Assembly (NCBI RefSeq): GCF_014287705.1
Contig: NZ_JACOOY010000030.1
Span: 1-6,882 of the forward strand
Reading direction: 5' to 3'
Source: Dorea_D hominis
GTDB taxonomy: Bacteria; Bacillota; Clostridia; Lachnospirales; Lachnospiraceae
DNA length: 6,882 bases
Positions 4,653-6,882 of the stretch are shown here, piece by piece. Below the pieces are notes generated by a model, which saw nothing but the letters and a program-made list of their open reading frames with translations, ran no database searches and was not told where the DNA came from. Within the stretch, counting starts at the first letter, position 1, and each line of letters opens with the position of its first letter. Made by a program: the position numbers and the translations under genes.

Positions 4653-5722
4653 GGCACGCAATAGATTATGTGACGAAAAAAGAAAAGACAGAGGAGAAGC
4701 TTGTCAGCGGTCTGCATTGTGAGCCGGAGACGGTCAAGGAGGAAATGCAAGCCACAAAGGAGCTGTGGGGCAAGACGGACGGAAGAACCTATAAGCATTA
4801 TGTGCAATCCTACCATGAGGACGAGGAAATAACCCCGGAGCAGGCTCACAAGAACGCTGTCGAGCTGGCAGAGCATACAAAGGCATGGAAAGGGCATGAA
4901 GTTCTGATAGCCACGCATATAGACAAGGGGCATATACACACGCACTTTATTGTCAATTCCGTAAATTATGAGAACGGTCATAAGCTCCAATGGAGTAAGC
5001 ACGACCTTAAAGACTTAAAGGAACGGTGCAACGAGCAGAGCTGGGAACAGGGCTTGCATGTGCCGGAGAAAGGAAAGACATTTGCTGGAGAAGTCCGGGA
5101 AGAAACGGTGGCATGGAGCAAAGACACCTACCAGCTTTTGAAACAGGCAGAGCAGGGAAAGGTCAAAAGCTATGTGCAGGATATTGCCCTTGCGGTGCTG
5201 GATTGTAAGGAAACAGCGACCAGCCGGGAAACCTTTATCCGGCTGATGAATGAAAGAGGGTACGGGGTGGACTGGCAGGACAGCCACAAGTACATCACAT
5301 ATACCGACTTAGCCAGGGAACAGGCAGGAGAAAAGGCTTGTAAAATCAGGGATAACAAGCTGGAAAAATACTACAATATGGATTTTGGAAAGGAGAGTAT
5401 GGAGCATGAGTTTGAGAGAAATGCACGAACAGCAGAAGCAGAGCAGTCCAAGAGAGCAGCTTCAAGAGTTAAACCGACAGAGCCGGACAGAGCTGGAAAA
5501 CAGTCTGCTCAAAGAAGCGTTGGCGATGTCGAGCGAGAACTGCGAGGAATTGATGAAGCAGTCAAATCAAGAACAAGTGAGGGCAGAGCAGAACAGGCAG
5601 AGAGACGCAGAGCAGAACAGGAAGCTCATCAGCGAGCTGAAGCAGAGCGTAGAGCTGCTGAAGAACAGCAACGAATTGCTTCAAGACGCTATATCGGGCG
5701 AGATTGGGAGCCTGAAAGATGA
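4613..5722 (+). CDS. mobA: MOBP-type relaxase (mobilization nuclease)
   Basis: This 369-residue relaxase should cut one strand at oriT and lead the bound strand to the recipient through another element's secretion channel. The likely catalytic tyrosine is Y19 in AIDYVTK. The metal-binding histidine cluster is seen in HIDKGHIHTHFIVN (H102, H107, H109, H111; D104), the MOBP motif III. HYVQSY (about 62-67) is a conserved strand in the same domain. Residues 1-240 form the nuclease domain. From about 265 on, the tail is rich in R, E, A and Q with no clear domain, and from codon 265 its DNA is also read in another frame by the next gene. The start ATG 4613 has AGAGGAG (4595-4601) upstream. No type IV coupling protein or channel gene is present, so the plasmid is mobilizable rather than self-transmissible. 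Confidence 0.93.
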   Translation: MAVIKAVSSKAGIGHAIDYVTKKEKTEEKLVSGLHCEPETVKEEMQATKELWGKTDGRTYKHYVQSYHEDEEITPEQAHKNAVELAEHTKAWKGHEVLIATHIDKGHIHTHFIVNSVNYENGHKLQWSKHDLKDLKERCNEQSWEQGLHVPEKGKTFAGEVREETVAWSKDTYQLLKQAEQGKVKSYVQDIALAVLDCKETATSRETFIRLMNERGYGVDWQDSHKYITYTDLAREQAGEKACKIRDNKLEKYYNMDFGKESMEHEFERNARTAEAEQSKRAASRVKPTEPDRAGKQSAQRSVGDVERELRGIDEAVKSRTSEGRAEQAERRRAEQEAHQRAEAERRAAEEQQRIASRRYIGRDWEPER

Positions 5723-5978
5723 GGTTAAGGAAAACACCGTCCAAGAGGTTAGAAAGGCGTTACAGGCGAATATAGAGGCTATACAGAGGGCTACAAAGCT
5801 TCTTGAGAAGCAGTCTGATACACTTACGAGCGTGATGAAGCAGAAGATCCGGGAGCTTGAGGAAAGTAAGAACAGTTTTTTTAGATATGAGGGCTTGAAG
5901 TTGTACCTGTTTTGGGGCGGTATGGTCTGCAATATTTTAGTGTTTCTTATGCTGTTGTATGGTATGATTAGTAAGTAA
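5406..5978 (+). CDS. Coiled-coil, C-terminally membrane-anchored mob protein overlapping the relaxase gene
   Basis: This protein has 190 residues. The first 317 bp lie inside the relaxase gene in a different frame, and the remaining 256 bp are unique. Residues 1-155 are E/Q/K-rich and predicted helical with leucine spacing typical of a coiled coil (ELKQSVELLKNSNELLQDAI, KLLEKQSDTL). Residues about 164-187 (LKLYLFWGGMVCNILVFLMLLYGMI) form one membrane helix ending in SK. The start ATG 5406 is chosen for AGGAG (5391-5395), 10 nt upstream; the longer TTG start at 5385 would itself overlap that ribosome site. RSF1010 MobB is likewise encoded within mobA and is membrane-associated, and ColE1 has small mob genes inside mbeA. 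A role in anchoring the relaxosome at the membrane or coupling channel is a fair inference, not shown by homology. Confidence 0.83.
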   Translation: MSLREMHEQQKQSSPREQLQELNRQSRTELENSLLKEALAMSSENCEELMKQSNQEQVRAEQNRQRDAEQNRKLISELKQSVELLKNSNELLQDAISGEIGSLKDEVKENTVQEVRKALQANIEAIQRATKLLEKQSDTLTSVMKQKIRELEESKNSFFRYEGLKLYLFWGGMVCNILVFLMLLYGMISK

Positions 5979-6022
5979 AAAGAAATCGATAAATTAGAAT
6001 TTTAAAAAGGAGTGTGATGACC

Positions 6023-6127
6023 ATGATTTTTGATTTTGAGCCTTGGCAATTAGATATTGATATTGACTTAACTAAACAATTATATAGAAGTTGTAAAGGA
6101 GACTTTGTATGGGTAGAAAAGAAATAA
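6023..6127 (+). CDS. 34-residue ORF before the resistance gene (leader peptide or gene remnant)
   Basis: The ORF starts at ATG 6023, 10 nt after AAGGAG (6007-6012); an in-frame ATG at 6017 is also possible. The peptide begins MIFDFEPWQLDIDIDLTKQL and stops at TAA 6125-6127, 19 bp inside the resistance gene, so it contains that gene's ribosome site and start. The FEPW-x-x-D-x-D opening feels like the beginning of a longer gut-Firmicute protein, so it may be a truncated gene left at an insertion junction. Alternatively it is translated to couple or modulate expression of the resistance gene. No attenuator hairpins are visible to favour the second reading. Confidence 0.45.
   Translation: MIFDFEPWQLDIDIDLTKQLYRSCKGDFVWVEKK
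6057..6086 (+). promoter_or_regulatory. Possible weak promoter for the lincosamide resistance gene
   Basis: TTGATA (6057-6062), 18 bp and TATATA (6081-6086) are a fair but imperfect sigma-A match in AT-rich DNA, where chance matches are common. The start near 6093 would leave a very short leader before the ribosome site AAGGAG (6096-6101). The gene may instead be read from the mob operon, since no terminator separates them. Confidence 0.25.
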
Positions 6128-6600
6128 CAACAAAAGAAGATTTAATGAAAGTAATAGAATTATTCGAAAATACTGGAATTACATACTGGTTGGATGGCGG
6201 ATGGGGTGTAGATATTTTAGCTGGTAAACAAACAAGAATTCATAGAGATATAGATATAAATTTTGATGCTCAACATACGGAAAAATTGTTAAATGTGCTT
6301 TTGAATCTGGGCTATAAAATTGATACAGACTGGAAACCGGTTAGAATAGAGTTATATAGTGATGAACTTGGTTACTTAGACATTCACCCGTTCGTTTTAA
6401 ATGAGGACGGAACTTCAAAACAAGCTGATTTAGAGGGTGGATGGTATGAGTTTGAAAAAGATTACTTTGGTAGTGTTTTTTTTGAAGGCAAAACAATTCC
6501 TTGTATATCTTTAAAAGGCCAAAAAGTTTTCCATTCAGGTTATGAATTAAGAGATAAAGATAAGCATGATATTTCAATTCTTGAAAGTTTATCAAAATAA
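6109..6600 (+). CDS. lnu: Lincosamide nucleotidyltransferase, Lnu(A)/Lnu(C)-type
   Basis: This 163-residue enzyme inactivates lincomycin and clindamycin in the cytoplasm by transferring a nucleotide to the drug. The nucleotidyltransferase signature is clear: YWLDGGWGVD (about 26-35) followed by HRDIDINFDAQH (about 45-56), with D47 and D49 as likely metal ligands. GYLDIHPF (about 87-94) and PCISLKGQKVFHSGYELR further on match what I recall of Lnu(A)/Lnu(C) proteins. Length is normal for the class (about 160-165), so the gene appears intact. ATG 6109 follows AAGGAG (6096-6101) by 7 nt. The gene is much more AT-rich than the rep and mob genes, so it was acquired separately, between the mob operon and the rep leader array. 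Its exact lnu class cannot be fixed without alignment. Confidence 0.92.
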   Translation: MGRKEITTKEDLMKVIELFENTGITYWLDGGWGVDILAGKQTRIHRDIDINFDAQHTEKLLNVLLNLGYKIDTDWKPVRIELYSDELGYLDIHPFVLNEDGTSKQADLEGGWYEFEKDYFGSVFFEGKTIPCISLKGQKVFHSGYELRDKDKHDISILESLSK

Positions 6601-6605
6601 CATCG

Positions 6606-6633
6606 CTGTAATTTCTAAGATAAATTGCAGTTT
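6606..6633 (+). terminator. Weak hairpin after lnu, possible terminator
   Basis: CTGTAATTT (6606-6614) pairs with AAATTGCAG (6622-6630) over 9 bp with one G-T wobble, loop of 7, followed by only three Ts. It lies 6 bp after the lnu stop. The stem is AT-rich and the T-run short, so read-through into the rep leader array is likely. Confidence 0.4.
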
Positions 6634-6643
6634 GTCGGTACGA

Positions 6644-6882
6644 AGAAAAAGGTGCAAAAATGTATTGATAAGATTAGCGGTCAAGGCGAGAGGGAGTGAG
6701 GTGTAGATATTGACATCAAAAAGGCACTCCCTTATACTTGAGAGAAAAAGGTAAAAAAAACTCATTGATAAGATTAGCGGTCAAGGCGAGAGGGAGTGAG
6801 GTGTAGGTATTGACACCAAAAAGGCACTCCCTTATACTTGAGAGAAAAAGGTGCAAAAACCTATTGATAAGATTAGCGGTCA
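6644..6882 (+). repeat. Tandem ~100-bp repeat array (leader/iteron-like) upstream of the first rep gene
   Basis: Units starting at AGAAAAAGGT lie at 6644 (99 bp), 6743 (100 bp) and 6843; the last continues at position 58 when the circle is closed and ends at 119, so there are about 2.6 copies. Each full unit contains, in order, an A-rich AAAAAGGT block, ATTGATAAGATTAGCGGTCA, a Shine-Dalgarno-like GAGGGAGTGAGGTG, and a consensus promoter. The units differ mainly in the A-tract (GGTGCAAAAACCT or GGTAAAAAAAACTC) and at a co-varying pair in the small hairpin over the -35 box. Tandem repeats next to a rep gene commonly serve as Rep-binding iterons, so this is also the best origin candidate. That role is inferred. 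Confidence 0.85.
6710..6738 (+). promoter_or_regulatory. Distal sigma-A promoter in the tandem repeat
   Basis: TTGACA (6710-6715), 17 bp and TATACT (6733-6738) repeat the proximal promoter exactly 100 bp upstream on the closed circle. Its transcript would run through the next repeat unit and so carry CACTCCCT upstream of the rep ribosome site, which the proximal transcript lacks. The small inverted repeat at the -35 box reads GAT/ATC here instead of GGT/ACC, so pairing is kept. Confidence 0.8.

Noticed and set aside
5995..6000. TAGAAT as a -10 box for the lnu block
   Set aside because: No reasonable -35 hexamer lies 16-18 bp upstream.
119..6843. Counter-transcribed antisense RNA promoter on the minus strand of the rep leader
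   Set aside because: The minus strand has a TTGACC box, but no acceptable -10 at 16-18 bp in any unit.
6644..6882. CRISPR array
   Set aside because: The units are contiguous ~100-bp repeats that differ only by small changes, with no alternation of short repeats and unique spacers and no cas genes.
6786..6882. Long terminal direct repeats of a linear mobile element
   Set aside because: Exact identity with 1-97 is better explained by end overlap of a circular contig, and the gene content is that of a complete small plasmid.

Overview
The window reads as one small mobilizable plasmid from a low-to-mid GC Firmicute, most likely a gut Clostridia/Lachnospiraceae-type host. The reasons are strong AGGAGG-type ribosome sites, consensus sigma-A promoters, a MobC/MOBP relaxase pair of the kind common in gut Clostridia, and a lincosamide nucleotidyltransferase. 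The taxonomic call is inference. Bases 1-97 are identical to bases 6786-6882. This is what a linearised circular contig looks like, so the element is probably a circle of about 6785 bp.

Layout in circular order. A tandem ~100-bp repeat (6644-6785 joined to 1-119) carries a perfect TTGACA-N17-TATACT promoter in each full unit and ends in the ribosome site of the first replication gene, a primase-like (AEP-type) Rep at 127-1533. Next is a compact locus at 1541-1855 that I read as a type I toxin-antitoxin system of the Fst/par layout. It has a short plus-strand RNA, a convergent minus-strand gene for a 28-residue hydrophobic peptide, a shared bidirectional terminator, and direct repeats that let the RNA pair over the toxin start codon. 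A small three-helix membrane protein (about 1837-2124) follows. Then comes a second, paralogous Rep (2274-3629) with its own promoter and structured leader.

From 3630 to 4165 there is no gene. This stretch holds a large terminator, a 117-bp palindromic segment flanked by 8-bp direct repeats, the mobilization promoter inside an 11-bp inverted repeat, and several hairpins that make it the best oriT candidate. The mobilization operon (4166-5978) encodes a 53-residue unknown protein, MobC, a MOBP relaxase, and a coiled-coil/membrane protein whose first half is encoded out of frame inside the relaxase gene. An AT-rich block (about 5980-6640) carries a 34-codon ORF and a Lnu-type lincosamide resistance gene.

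Together the genes cover replication (two Reps), stable inheritance (RNA-regulated toxin), transfer in trans (MobC, relaxase and membrane partner acting on oriT) and a selectable resistance trait. The recognisable backbone promoters all have an inverted repeat in or across the -35/-10 spacer, which suggests tight local repression. The least expected parts are the toxin-antitoxin locus, the two paralogous Reps with a shared leader element, and the overlapping mob gene.
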